NCBI GenBank assembly: GCA_964533495.1
Contig: CAZHJU010000012.1
Span: 1 to 64,000 of the forward strand
Length of the DNA stretch: 64,000 nt
DNA from: Ga0077527 sp964533495
GTDB lineage: Bacteria; Pseudomonadota; Gammaproteobacteria; Burkholderiales; SG8-41
Reading direction: 5' to 3'
Under the pieces are notes generated by a model. It saw only the letters and a program-made list of their open reading frames with translations, was not told the origin of the DNA and made no database searches. Of this stretch, positions 9,420 to 17,799 are shown piece by piece. A program made the position numbers and the translations under genes. The stretch's first letter is position 1; every line of letters begins with the position of its first letter.

Positions 9420-10715
9420 CTATTTTGGAGGCGGTGTGAGTACCCGCACACTTTTGATGGTCCGGTCCTGCGTCTGGACGATTTCCAGCGGGTGCCCGGC
9501 GATGCGGACGCTGGTGTTGGGCTCGGGAATGTCCTGCAGGTGCTCCAGGATCAGCCCGTTCAGCGTCTTCGGGCCGTCCAGCGGGAAATCGAAGCCGAGC
9601 TTGCGGTTGAGCTCGCGCAGCAGCATGCCGCCCTCGACCACGTAGCTGCCGTCCGGCTGGCGGTGCAGGCCGCGGGCCATCAGCGGCGACTGGGTGGTGA
9701 ACTCGCCGATGATTTCCTCGAGGATGTCCTCCAGCGTGGCCAGGCCCATGATTTCCCCGTACTCGTCGACCACCAGGCTGACCCGGTCCTGGTGCTCCTG
9801 GAAATTCTGGATCTGCGCCAGCAGGGGGGTGGAGGCGGGCACGAAATAGGGCTCGCGGATCATGTTGCGCACGCTCTCCCGCGTCAGCTCCTCGCGCTGG
9901 ATCAGGGTCAGCGCATGCCGCACCCGCAGCGTGCCGATCACGTTGTCCAGCTGGTCCTCGTAGACCACCACCCGCCGGTGGTGCGCCGTCGAGAGCTGCT
10001 GGGCCAGCTCCTCCAGCGGCAGGCTGATGTTGACGCCCTCGATCTGGTTGCGCGGCACCATCACGTCGTCGACGGTGATGGCGCCGATCTCGAGCAGGTT
10101 GAGCAGCACCGACGCATGCTTCTTGGGCAGCACGTTGGACGACTCGAACACGATGGTGCGGATCTCGTCGATGGACAGCGGCTGCGCCCCGGATTCCTGT
10201 GGCTGCAGGCGCAGCAGGCGCAGCACGAGTCCGAGCACCGCGTCGGTGGACGCCGTCAGCAGGCGGACGAACGGCGCGGTGACCACGGCCAGCCCGTGCA
10301 TCGGCCAGGCCACGTAGCGCGAAATGTTCTCCGCGCTGTGCTGCCCGAGGCGCTTGGGCACGATTTCGCCGACCACGATGGAAACGTAGGTGACGCTCAC
10401 TACCACCACCGCGGTGGCGATGATGTTGCTCGGCCGGCTTTCGAGCCCCTGCTGCTGCAGCCAGGCGGCGAAGGGCTCGGCGAGGATGGCCTCGCCGACG
10501 ATGCCGTTGAGCAGCCCGATCGAGGTGATGCCGATCTGCACCGTCGACAGGAAGCGCGTCGGGTCGGCGCTCAGCCTGACCGCGGCGGCGGCCAGCTTGT
10601 CGCCGCGCTGCGCGAGGGTGGCCAGCCTGGACTGGCGCGCGGTCAGCAGCGCGACCTCGGACATCGCGAACGCGCCGTTCAGCAGGATCAGGCAGGCGAG
10701 GATCATGACTTCCAT
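9420..10715 (-). CDS. CNNM/CorC-type membrane transporter (hemolysin family)
   Basis: Inner-membrane protein of 431 residues in the order DUF21 (residues 1-190, four hydrophobic helices), paired CBS domains (about 205-330, with VMVPRNQIEGV and VSLVVDEYGEIMGLATLEDILEE) and a C-terminal CorC_HlyC domain (about 345-428). The family is linked to Mg2+/Co2+ homeostasis; the older name hemolysin is not a function claim. GAGGTG precedes the ATG at 10715. It lies between ccsA-like and pilC genes on the same strand. Confidence 0.93.
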   Translation of the reverse strand: MEVMILACLILLNGAFAMSEVALLTARQSRLATLAQRGDKLAAAAVRLSADPTRFLSTVQIGITSIGLLNGIVGEAILAEPFAAWLQQQGLESRPSNIIATAVVVVSVTYVSIVVGEIVPKRLGQHSAENISRYVAWPMHGLAVVTAPFVRLLTASTDAVLGLVLRLLRLQPQESGAQPLSIDEIRTIVFESSNVLPKKHASVLLNLLEIGAITVDDVMVPRNQIEGVNISLPLEELAQQLSTAHHRRVVVYEDQLDNVIGTLRVRHALTLIQREELTRESVRNMIREPYFVPASTPLLAQIQNFQEHQDRVSLVVDEYGEIMGLATLEDILEEIIGEFTTQSPLMARGLHRQPDGSYVVEGGMLLRELNRKLGFDFPLDGPKTLNGLILEHLQDIPEPNTSVRIAGHPLEIVQTQDRTIKSVRVLTPPPK

Positions 10716-10791
10716 GGAATCACCTCAAGCATGTGAGCATGTGGAACAGGGGGGGCGTCGGATCGCGGCGTCCCCGCGGGGCGAAAGGGGA

Positions 10792-11622
10792 TCAGCCGCG
10801 CCCGAGCAGCACTTCGACGACGAACTTGCTGCCGAGATAGGCCAGCACGAGCATCAGGAAGCCGGCCAGCGTCCAGCGCACGGCGACGCGGCCGCGCCAG
10901 CCGTGGAAATGGCGGCCGAACAGCAGCGCGCCGAACACCAGCCAGGACACGATGCCGAAAATCGTCTTGTGGTTGAGCCGGGCCGCCTTGCCGAACACTT
11001 CCTCCGAAAACACCACGCCGCTCGCCAGCGTCAGCGACAGCATCACGAAACCGGCCCAGATGATCCGGAACAGCAGGGTCTCCATCGTCAGCAGCGGCGG
11101 CAGGGAGCGCAGCCCGGCGGGCAGCGTTCCCCGGTGCAGGTGCCGCTCGAGCATCGCCATCAGCAGCACGTGCAGCGAGGCGATCGTGAACAGGCTGTAG
11201 GCGATCATCGACATCAGCAGGTGCAGCCGGAACGCCAGCAACTCGGTGTTGGGCAGCGGCCGCGCCGCCGGAAACGCCGCGGACAGCAGGACCGCGACCG
11301 CCGCCACCGGCATGATCAGCGCCTGCAGGCCCTCCAGCCGGTAGAACAGCCCGCCCAGCCAGTAGATCAGCACCGCCAGCCAGAGGATGGCCGACACGGC
11401 GTCGCCGACGCCGATGCGCAGGCTGTCGCCGGGGAACATCGCGCCGGACAGCACGGCGGCGTGCACGACCAGCAGAACCGGCATGCCCAGCCTTTCGACG
11501 GTGCCGTGCCGCGCCGGCGCGGCCGGCGCGCTCGCGGCGGCCGACCAGTGCCGCCGCCAGAAGTACAGGCCCATCGCGGCATAGAGAAGCGCGCTGACGA
11601 GATACGGTAGAATGCCCTGCAT
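10792..11622 (-). CDS. CcsA/YpjD-like cytochrome c assembly family membrane protein
   Basis: Inner-membrane protein of 276 residues with about eight hydrophobic helices and the cytochrome c assembly domain. The conserved histidines of the heme-handling core are visible in FRLHLLMSMIAY, NHKTIFGIVSW and RHFHGWRG. Despite the domain name, the homologues next to ffh in proteobacteria (YpjD type) have no proven role in cytochrome c maturation. It is divergent from ffh with only 38 bases between the starts, so the two promoters overlap each other's leaders. Confidence 0.9.
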   Translation of the reverse strand: MQGILPYLVSALLYAAMGLYFWRRHWSAAASAPAAPARHGTVERLGMPVLLVVHAAVLSGAMFPGDSLRIGVGDAVSAILWLAVLIYWLGGLFYRLEGLQALIMPVAAVAVLLSAAFPAARPLPNTELLAFRLHLLMSMIAYSLFTIASLHVLLMAMLERHLHRGTLPAGLRSLPPLLTMETLLFRIIWAGFVMLSLTLASGVVFSEEVFGKAARLNHKTIFGIVSWLVFGALLFGRHFHGWRGRVAVRWTLAGFLMLVLAYLGSKFVVEVLLGRG

Positions 11623-11660
11623 AGTCCAAGTTTACCCGAACGCCAACCCGGCGCACTTCC

Positions 11661-13013
11661 ATGTTCGACAATCTCACCGGCCGTCTCTCGCGCGTCGTCA
11701 AGACGCTGCGCGGCGAAGCCCGCCTCACTGAAGCCAACATCCAGGATGCCCTGCGCGAAGTGCGCATGGCGCTGCTCGAAGCCGACGTCGCGCTGCCGGT
11801 GGTCAAGGCCTTCATTGACCGCGTGCGCGAGAAGGCCGTCGGCGAGGAAGTGACCGGCAGCCTGACGCCGGGCCAGGCGCTGGTCGGCGTCGTGCACCGC
11901 GAACTGGTCGCGCTGATGGGCGAGCACAGCGAATCGCTGAATCTCGCCGCACAGCCCCCGGCGGTGATCCTGATGGCCGGCTTGCAGGGCGCCGGCAAAA
12001 CCACCACCGCCGGCAAGCTGGCGCGCTGGCTGCGCGCGAACCTGCGCAAGAAGGTGCTGCTGGCCAGTTGTGACGTCTACCGCCCCGCCGCCATCGAGCA
12101 ACTGAGGCTGCTCGCGGGCCAGGTCGAGGCCGATTTCCATCCGGCGGATGCCGGCGAGAAACCGGCCGACATCGCCAGGCGCGCGCTGGAATACGCGCGC
12201 ACGCACTATCACGACGTGCTGATCGTCGACACCGCGGGCCGGCTCGCCATCGACGCCGAGATGATGGCCGAGATCCGCGAGCTGCACGCCGCGGTCAACC
12301 CGGTGGAAACACTGTTCGTCGTCGATGCCATGCAGGGCCAGGACGCGGTCAACGTGGCCAAGGCCTTCAACGACGCCCTGCCGCTGACCGGGGTCATCCT
12401 GACCAAGCTCGACGGCGACGCCCGCGGCGGCGCCGCGCTGTCGGTGCGCCACGTCACCGGCAAGCCGGTCAAGTTCGCCGGCACCGGCGAGAAGCCGGAC
12501 GGGCTGGAAGCCTTTCACCCCGACCGCATGGCCTCGCGCATCCTCGGCATGGGCGACGTGCTGTCGCTGCTCGAGGACGTGCAGAAATCGGTCGACCGCG
12601 AGGAAGCCGAGAAACTCGCGCGCAAGGTCAAGACCGGCAAGGGCTTCGATCTGGAGGATTTCAAGCAGCAGGTCGCGCAGATGCGCAAGATGGGCGGCGT
12701 CGGCGCGCTGCTCGACAAGCTGCCGGCGCAGCTCGCGCAGGCGGCGCAGGGCGCGCCGCAGATGGAGGACAAGGCGATCCGCCGCATCGAGGGCATCATC
12801 AACTCGATGACGCCGCAGGAGCGCGCCAAGCCCGAACTGCTGAAGGCCTCGCGCAAGCGCCGCATCGCCGCCGGTGCCGGCGTCAGCGTTCAGGAAGTCA
12901 ACCGCCTGCTCAACCAGTTCGAGCAGACGCAGAAGATGATGAAAATGGTCGCCAAGGGCGGCATGGCGAAGATGATGCGCGGCATGAAGGGCATGTTTCC
13001 GGGCATGCGCTGA
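11661..13013 (+). CDS. ffh: Signal recognition particle protein Ffh
   Basis: SRP54 homologue that binds 4.5S RNA and signal sequences of inner-membrane proteins and docks with FtsY. The 450 residues hold the N domain (1-90), the G domain with the P loop GLQGAGKTT (107-115), DTAGR (190-194) and TKLDGDARGG (248-257), and the Met-rich M domain from about 330 ending in QTQKMMKMVAKGGMAKMMRGMKGMFPGM. Length and motifs are fully typical. No 4.5S RNA gene was recognised nearby. Confidence 0.98.
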   Translation: MFDNLTGRLSRVVKTLRGEARLTEANIQDALREVRMALLEADVALPVVKAFIDRVREKAVGEEVTGSLTPGQALVGVVHRELVALMGEHSESLNLAAQPPAVILMAGLQGAGKTTTAGKLARWLRANLRKKVLLASCDVYRPAAIEQLRLLAGQVEADFHPADAGEKPADIARRALEYARTHYHDVLIVDTAGRLAIDAEMMAEIRELHAAVNPVETLFVVDAMQGQDAVNVAKAFNDALPLTGVILTKLDGDARGGAALSVRHVTGKPVKFAGTGEKPDGLEAFHPDRMASRILGMGDVLSLLEDVQKSVDREEAEKLARKVKTGKGFDLEDFKQQVAQMRKMGGVGALLDKLPAQLAQAAQGAPQMEDKAIRRIEGIINSMTPQERAKPELLKASRKRRIAAGAGVSVQEVNRLLNQFEQTQKMMKMVAKGGMAKMMRGMKGMFPGMR

Positions 13014-13044
13014 TTCCGCGCCGCCGGAAAGCATCAGTGCCGGG

Positions 13045-13683
13045 TCAGTAACGGATCAACAGCATTGGCACCGGATCGTTGGCCAAGCCGGGAGTGCAGT
13101 TCTGGATCGGGGCTGGTGCTGTCACCGAGCCCGTGCTGAATGGCTTGTTGTCGGTGGTAGCACTGTCCAGTTTGCGCTCGATTTCGAGTGCCGCTTCGCA
13201 CGGTAGATTCGAGATGCGGATCACGTTCACCCTGGTAGCGTCGGACCATAGGGACACGCGGACGCCCGGACCGATGTTGTGGTGGTTGATGACGTAGCGC
13301 GTGCCGTCGTGATCGATCTTGCCCAGCATGCCGGCTTTGATCAGGTGTTCCAGTGCACAGTCGCTCTCGGTCTCTGTGTTCACGATGCCGTCCCCGACAG
13401 GGCCGTTCGACACGTATGGATATATGCAGCCTAGCGAGATTTCCCCGTTTGCCGTGATGTATTTGTCCGCATTCGGCAGATCGCCGGGGAAATAGGAATA
13501 ACGTGTCTTGAATTCACGCGAGGCGGCGGCCAGATCCTTGATGTTCGCGAGGAGTGCCGTGGTCCCTGTTCGACCGAACAGGCCCCCTCCCGACGTGAGC
13601 ACCGCCGCGGCGATCAGGGTGATGACCGCCAGCACGATGGCGATTTCGATCAGCGTGAAGCCGCGGGACCGTCGCATGTTCAT
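13045..13683 (-). CDS. Pseudopilin-like protein with prepilin signal
   Basis: A class III-type prepilin leader is plain: MRRSRG, then FTLIEIAIVLAVITLIAAAVLTSGGG, with the expected Gly before the Phe and Glu at position 5 of the mature protein. The rest (about 185 residues) is a soluble domain with several Cys. The start ATG at 13683 overlaps the stop of the preceding small gene (ATGA), which argues for it over a longer frame. It should be cut by a PilD-type peptidase such as the one at 7.1 kb. The exact machine (minor pilin, type II secretion or other) is unknown. Confidence 0.82.
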   Translation of the reverse strand: MNMRRSRGFTLIEIAIVLAVITLIAAAVLTSGGGLFGRTGTTALLANIKDLAAASREFKTRYSYFPGDLPNADKYITANGEISLGCIYPYVSNGPVGDGIVNTETESDCALEHLIKAGMLGKIDHDGTRYVINHHNIGPGVRVSLWSDATRVNVIRISNLPCEAALEIERKLDSATTDNKPFSTGSVTAPAPIQNCTPGLANDPVPMLLIRY

Positions 13684-13886
13684 CGGCCGAAGAGCTTTTT
13701 CGCGACGAAGCAGACGTACAGCGTGATCAGATAGGCCGTCACGAAGGCCGCTGCTGCGGCCCACAGCACGAATGGCACGATGCCCATTCCCGCCACTTCT
13801 TCAGGCGCGGCGAAACGCGCGATCCAGCACAGCAACAGCAGGATTGCGGGGGCGAGGATGAGGCTGGCTTTAATTCGGGTAGGCAT
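13680..13886 (-). CDS. Small two-helix membrane protein
   Basis: A 68-residue protein with two hydrophobic helices (about residues 8-25 and 34-58) and basic ends. It resembles no family that I can name. It lies between two pseudopilin genes, 7 bases after the first and overlapping the second by 4 bases, so it is translated with them and may be an accessory part of the same pilus-like assembly. Confidence 0.7.
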   Translation of the reverse strand: MPTRIKASLILAPAILLLLCWIARFAAPEEVAGMGIVPFVLWAAAAAFVTAYLITLYVCFVAKKLFGR

Positions 13887-13893
13887 AAAATCC

Positions 13894-15036
13894 TTAGCAG
13901 CCAGATAAGCCTGCTTTTGCCAGATAGGAATTAAATAAATCCCGATCTATATTTTTGATGAATGGTGGATTAGGTGAGGGAGGCAGACTGCAACTCTCTG
14001 AGCAGTTTGTAGGGCCACCACCTTTTGAACAAATACAAATTGGGAGTTTGTTAGTAGAGCCCTCGCCTACAACATATTGCTCACCCCACGGATCAAATAT
14101 CTCGTCCAGATCTTTTAGGGATTTATTGTTTGGATCCGAATTTTTTACGGATGTATTGCATCCGATAGGTGAAGGTGGGGAGGACGGGTCTAGTGCTATG
14201 CCGGCGCGTTTGATTCCAATTGCTCTATCAACAAGAATCTGTAAGTCATCGTTAACTTGGGCGATAGCTGATTTAATTGTGCCTTGTTTGGCGAGCATGT
14301 TGATGGCTTCTATTCCACCGACCCAGGCAACCACGTCGTCCTGATTCTGTCGTTCGCCTTTGAAGTAGTCTCCCAGCGGTAGCGAACAGCCGCTCAGATC
14401 ACCATTTGCGTTTTTTCTTTCTTCGCAGGAAACAGGAAGAGCATTGGGGGTTGCTTGCGCGGCCCATGCGCCCAGCCCGTTTGCGCCATGGGAGATGATT
14501 ACGGCAATGGCGTTGGGTGTGAGTGGACGAGGGGAGTCTGCGTTCGTGTTATCGACAACCGATATGGCCGGTGCGATGGCTTTACCTGCACCGAAGCAGC
14601 CAGCATTGCCCCAATCTTGTTTTGTACTCGGACAGGGCGGTGCAGATGTATCAGCGTACACTTGATAAGAGAACAGGTTTCCCCAGCCGTCTTCACCGGT
14701 CTCTCGTGAAAGTCCAAGTGTGGCAAAGGGTACGACGCCGAAAGATTCCGGACATGCAGGGGGATTACCTTGTTGAGACGGAGCAACTCCATTTATTGTC
14801 ATGCCCGGAGTTATCGGCCCATAAGGACAAGGCAGGTGTTTGTGTGCACCCAGATAGGCAATCAACGCATCCTTGATGGCTTCTTGGCGCTTCTTGGTGA
14901 CCGAATAGGCCGTCGAGCTGAGCTGTGCGTTCATCAGGCTCAGCCCGAGGGTCAGCAGGATCGTCATGACCGCGACGACGATCGCGATCTCGATCAGCGT
15001 GAAGCCGCCGACGGATTGAGGGGTACGCGGGCGCAT
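13894..15036 (-). CDS. Large pseudopilin-like protein, Cys-rich
   Basis: Prepilin leader RTPQSVGG followed by FTLIEIAIVVAVMTILLTLGLSL, then about 350 residues. This is far longer than a typical pseudopilin and has at least fourteen Cys, some in pairs (CICSKGG, CSESCSL). A motif IISHGANGLGAW is shared with other long betaproteobacterial prepilin-like proteins. The coding sequence, especially 13.9-14.5 kb, is visibly less GC-rich than its neighbours and uses many A/T-ending codons, which suggests a different origin. It heads the three-gene group and could be a tip adhesin-like minor pilin; that is inference. Confidence 0.82.
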   Translation of the reverse strand: MRPRTPQSVGGFTLIEIAIVVAVMTILLTLGLSLMNAQLSSTAYSVTKKRQEAIKDALIAYLGAHKHLPCPYGPITPGMTINGVAPSQQGNPPACPESFGVVPFATLGLSRETGEDGWGNLFSYQVYADTSAPPCPSTKQDWGNAGCFGAGKAIAPAISVVDNTNADSPRPLTPNAIAVIISHGANGLGAWAAQATPNALPVSCEERKNANGDLSGCSLPLGDYFKGERQNQDDVVAWVGGIEAINMLAKQGTIKSAIAQVNDDLQILVDRAIGIKRAGIALDPSSPPSPIGCNTSVKNSDPNNKSLKDLDEIFDPWGEQYVVGEGSTNKLPICICSKGGGPTNCSESCSLPPSPNPPFIKNIDRDLFNSYLAKAGLSGC

Positions 15037-15045
15037 GGCGCAACG

Positions 15046-15074
15046 ATGTTACAGATGGTTACTTTATACGGCAA
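15046..15074 (-). promoter_or_regulatory. Likely sigma70 promoter of the pseudopilin group
   Basis: On the minus strand, TTGCCG (-35, at 15074-15069) and TAACAT (-10, at 15051-15046) are separated by 17 bases. The -10 box ends 9 bases before the ATG at 15036, giving at most a very short leader. Nothing else is seen in the 151-base gap up to 15187. Confidence 0.45.
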
Positions 15075-15187
15075 CCATTGGTTACTCATCGCGCGCCACG
15101 GCCCCCGATGCCGCGGCGGCCGTGCCCGCCGCCCGGTGAACGGACCTGGATCGGCGCGCCGGGTGGTCCGCCGCGGAGCGCAGGCCG

Positions 15188-16042
15188 TTATTTCAGGCTG
15201 AACCCCTGCCGCCGGATGTAATCGCCGAAGTCCGCGCGTTCCGGCTCGGCGTACTGCCGCGCCTTGTCCTCGGACCAGCCGTAGAACGGCGCTTCGCCGA
15301 ACAGCTTCGTGCGCCGCTGCTTGCCGTAGGGGTGGTTGTCGTGGCGGCGGCGGTCGTAGGCGTCGACCTTTTCGCGCAGCCCCGTTTCGTCGTAGCGGTC
15401 GGTGTGCACGGTCACTTCCAGCGGCAGCCGCGGGCTGATGTGTCCGGCGGACGCGGGGTAGCCGACGCACAGTCCGGCGACCGGAAACACGCCCTCCGGC
15501 AGCGCGAGCTCGCGGCTGATGGTGTCGGCCGCGTTGCGGATGGCGCTGATCGGGCAGGTGCCGAGGCCGGCGGCTTCGGCGGCGCCGATGAAATTCATCA
15601 TCACGATGCCGGCATCGACCGCGGCATTCATGAAATGGTCGAGGTGTTCGTTGGCGAAGGGCTTGCCGCGCCATTCGCCGATGTGGCGGATGCGCCGGTT
15701 GTTGCCGCAGAACACGAGGAACACCGGCGCGTCGAGGATCCACGGCATGCTGGGCAGGTGGGCGACCAGGCGGCGGCATTTTTCCGGATCGGCGACGTGG
15801 ATGATGTCGGCCTGCTGCAGGTCGCTTTTGGTCGGGGCCGACAGCGCGCAGGCGTACAGCAGGCGCAGCAGCTCCGGCGCGACCGGGTCCGCGCGGTAGC
15901 GGCGGATCGAGCGGTGGTCCGCGATGCGCGCCAGTTCATCGAGCCCGGCTTGGTCCGGGGCGACCGGGAAGTCGGCGCCATAGCGGATGCGCAGCGCGGC
16001 GGAGATTCGGTCCTGCGGGGATTGCTTTGCGGTGGAAGGCAT
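15188..16042 (-). CDS. Nitroreductase-family FMN oxidoreductase
   Basis: Protein of 284 residues from the ATG at 16042, of the nitroreductase superfamily (FMN-dependent NAD(P)H oxidoreductases). It shows the N-terminal HRSIRRYRADPV phosphate-binding region, SAPTKSDLQ, a central GIVMMNFIGAAEAAGLGTCPISAIRN helix with the Cys-Pro turn, and a C-terminal GWSEDKARQYA tail. It is longer than NfsB-type enzymes and nearer NfsA/Frp length. A longer frame up to 16084 would run into the A/T-rich element, so the shorter start is chosen. Substrate unknown. Confidence 0.85.
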   Translation of the reverse strand: MPSTAKQSPQDRISAALRIRYGADFPVAPDQAGLDELARIADHRSIRRYRADPVAPELLRLLYACALSAPTKSDLQQADIIHVADPEKCRRLVAHLPSMPWILDAPVFLVFCGNNRRIRHIGEWRGKPFANEHLDHFMNAAVDAGIVMMNFIGAAEAAGLGTCPISAIRNAADTISRELALPEGVFPVAGLCVGYPASAGHISPRLPLEVTVHTDRYDETGLREKVDAYDRRRHDNHPYGKQRRTKLFGEAPFYGWSEDKARQYAEPERADFGDYIRRQGFSLK

Positions 16043-16073
16043 GGCGGGTATCGTGGCTTTCTTTAAAAAATTG

Positions 16074-16092
16074 TTTAAAATCAAATACTTAT
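16074..16092 (+). promoter_or_regulatory. A/T-rich IHF-site-like element, copy B
   Basis: TTTAAAATCAAATACTTAT. The 13-mer at 16079-16091 (AATCAAATACTTA) fits WATCAANNNNTTR at every fixed position. It lies in the divergent gap between the nitroreductase gene and rpsP, 60 bases upstream of the rpsP -35 box. The 19-mer is identical to copy E at 55.4 kb. Confidence 0.55.
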
Positions 16093-16151
16093 AAATATCC
16101 CTCTAAGGGATGCGGCGGGCTGTCCCGGATACGCCGCCCCGAGGGCGTACG

Positions 16152-16181
16152 TTGCCTCCAAGTGTGGAAGTGACGTAGAAT
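16152..16181 (+). promoter_or_regulatory. Sigma70 promoter of the rpsP operon
   Basis: TTGCCT (16152-16157) and TAGAAT (16176-16181) with an 18-base spacer, ending 39 bases before the rpsP ATG. The match to the -10 consensus is 5 of 6. Position upstream of a highly expressed ribosomal operon supports it. Confidence 0.65.
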
Positions 16182-16220
16182 CCGCCCCTTTCGACTTTTT
16201 CAGTCGCCAGGAATACCGAC

Positions 16221-16478
16221 ATGGTAGTGATCCGATTGGCCCGCGGGGGCGCCAAAAAACGCCCGTTCTTCAATTTCGTCGTCGCCGACTCGCGTTTCCC
16301 GCGTGACGGCCGCTTCATCGAACGTCTGGGATTCTACGATCCCAAGGCGCCCGAAGGCCGCGAACGCCTGCGCATCAACAGCGAACGCCTCGCGTTCTGG
16401 CAGGGACAAGGTGCGCAACTGTCCAATACCGTGACCCGGCTCGTCAAGCAGGCTGGTGAGCAAAAAGCCGCCGCCTGA
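16221..16478 (+). CDS. rpsP: 30S ribosomal protein S16
   Basis: S16 binds 16S rRNA early in assembly of the small subunit. The 85-residue protein starts MVVIRLARGGAKKRPFFNFVVAD and contains FIERLGFYDPKA, the standard family signatures. AGGAAT precedes the ATG. It opens the four-gene operon rpsP-rimM-trmD-rplS, whose order is conserved across bacteria. Confidence 0.98.
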   Translation: MVVIRLARGGAKKRPFFNFVVADSRFPRDGRFIERLGFYDPKAPEGRERLRINSERLAFWQGQGAQLSNTVTRLVKQAGEQKAAA

Positions 16479-16983
16479 GCGGCTGGTGGTGATGGGGCGC
16501 ATCGTCGCGCCCTACGGAATCAGGGGTTGGGTCAAGGTCCAGCCCTTCACGCAGCAGCCCGGCAGTCTGCTCGGTTACCCGGAATGGCGGGTGGGGCGCG
16601 AGGGAGGCTGGCAGGTTCAGGCCGTGGAAACCGCCAAGCAGCACGGCAGCGCGGTGGCGGCCAAGCTGCGGGGCGTCGAGGACCGCGATCAGGCGGCGGC
16701 GCTGCGCGGCATGCAGGTTGCGGTACCGCGGGAGGATTTTCCCGAGCCGGAGTCCGGCGAGTATTACTGGGCCGACCTGGTCGGACTGGAAGTGGTGAAC
16801 GAGGCCGGTGCGGCGCTGGGTCGTGTGACCGGCGTGTTCGAGACCGGCGCGAATGACGTGTTGGTGGTCGAGGATGACGGGGCGGACAGGCGCGAGCGGC
16901 TGCTGCCCTTCATCGCGACGGTGATCCGGCAGGTCGATGTGGCCGGCGGCAGGATCGTCGTGGATTGGGACGCGGACTACTGA
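16456..16983 (+). CDS. rimM: 16S rRNA processing protein RimM
   Basis: RimM helps mature the 3' domain of 16S rRNA and contacts S19. The protein has the N-terminal VVMGRIVAPYGIRGWVKVQPFT barrel and the C-terminal PRC-like barrel with EYYWADLVGLEVVN and LPFIATVIRQVDVAGGRIVVDWD. A GTG at 16456, inside the end of rpsP, gives 175 residues; an ATG at 16492 is a possible alternative start. Either way it is coupled to rpsP. The stop overlaps the trmD start by one base. Confidence 0.95.
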   Translation: MSKKPPPERLVVMGRIVAPYGIRGWVKVQPFTQQPGSLLGYPEWRVGREGGWQVQAVETAKQHGSAVAAKLRGVEDRDQAAALRGMQVAVPREDFPEPESGEYYWADLVGLEVVNEAGAALGRVTGVFETGANDVLVVEDDGADRRERLLPFIATVIRQVDVAGGRIVVDWDADY

Positions 16984-17744
16984 TGCTGCAGTTTGATGTC
17001 GTCACGCTGTTTCCGGCGATGTTCGACGCGGTGACGGAAATGGGCGTCACCGGGCGGGCGCGGGGACGCGGCCTGTACCAGCTGGTGGCGTGGAATCCGC
17101 GGGATTTCGCGGCGAATGCCCACCGCACGGTGGACGACCGGCCTTACGGCGGCGGCCCCGGCATGGTGATGATGGCCGAGCCGCTGGGCAAGGCGCTGGA
17201 TGCGGCGCGGCAGCGGCAGCAGAGCGCCGGCGTCGGGCGGCCGCGGATGCTGCACCTGACGCCGCAGGGCCGGTTGCTGGATCACGCGCTGGTGGCGGAA
17301 CTGGCGCAGGAAAGCGGCATCGTGCTGCTGGCCGGACGCTACGAAGGCGTCGACGAGCGGCTGGTGGAACGGCAGGGCGTCGAGGAAGTGTCGATCGGCG
17401 ACTATGTGTTGAGCGGCGGCGAACTGGCCGCGATGGTGTTGATGGACAGCGTGGTGCGGCAACTGCCCGGGGTTCTGGGCGATGCCGGGTCGGCGAGCCA
17501 GGATTCCTTCGTCGACGGCCTGCTGGATTGCCCGCACTACACGCGCCCGGAGGTGTACCAGGGCGCGGCGGTGCCGGCGGTGCTGCTGTCGGGCAACCAT
17601 GCGGCGATCGCGCGCTGGCGGCTGAAGCAGGCGCTGGGCAGGACGTGGCGGCGGCGGCCGGATCTGCTGGAGCGCCGCGCGCTGAGCGGCGAGGAGCGGG
17701 AACTGCTCGAGGAGTACCGGCGGGAACTGCAGGACAGGAATTGA
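16983..17744 (+). CDS. trmD: tRNA (guanine-N1)-methyltransferase TrmD
   Basis: TrmD methylates G37 at N1 in tRNAs with a G at position 36, preventing +1 frameshifting. The 253 residues from ATG 16983 include DDRPYGGGPGMVMMAEPL, the trefoil-knot cofactor region LLAGRYEGVDERLVERQ, IGDYVLSGGELAAM and the substrate segment LDCPHYTRPEVYQG. The start overlaps the rimM stop (TGATG). Family length and motifs are complete. Confidence 0.98.
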   Translation: MLQFDVVTLFPAMFDAVTEMGVTGRARGRGLYQLVAWNPRDFAANAHRTVDDRPYGGGPGMVMMAEPLGKALDAARQRQQSAGVGRPRMLHLTPQGRLLDHALVAELAQESGIVLLAGRYEGVDERLVERQGVEEVSIGDYVLSGGELAAMVLMDSVVRQLPGVLGDAGSASQDSFVDGLLDCPHYTRPEVYQGAAVPAVLLSGNHAAIARWRLKQALGRTWRRRPDLLERRALSGEERELLEEYRRELQDRN

Positions 17745-17799
17745 GAATTGACCGCGGACGCCATGTTGGCGGACGCAACGAGTTTTGAGGAGCATGAAC

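Noticed and set aside
10792..11622. Cytochrome c maturation role for the CcsA-like protein
   Set aside because: Domain similarity only; no other cytochrome c assembly genes nearby, and homologues beside ffh are not shown to do this.
13014..13044. Terminator between ffh and the pseudopilin
   Set aside because: A TTCCG/CGGAA stem is short and lacks a T run.
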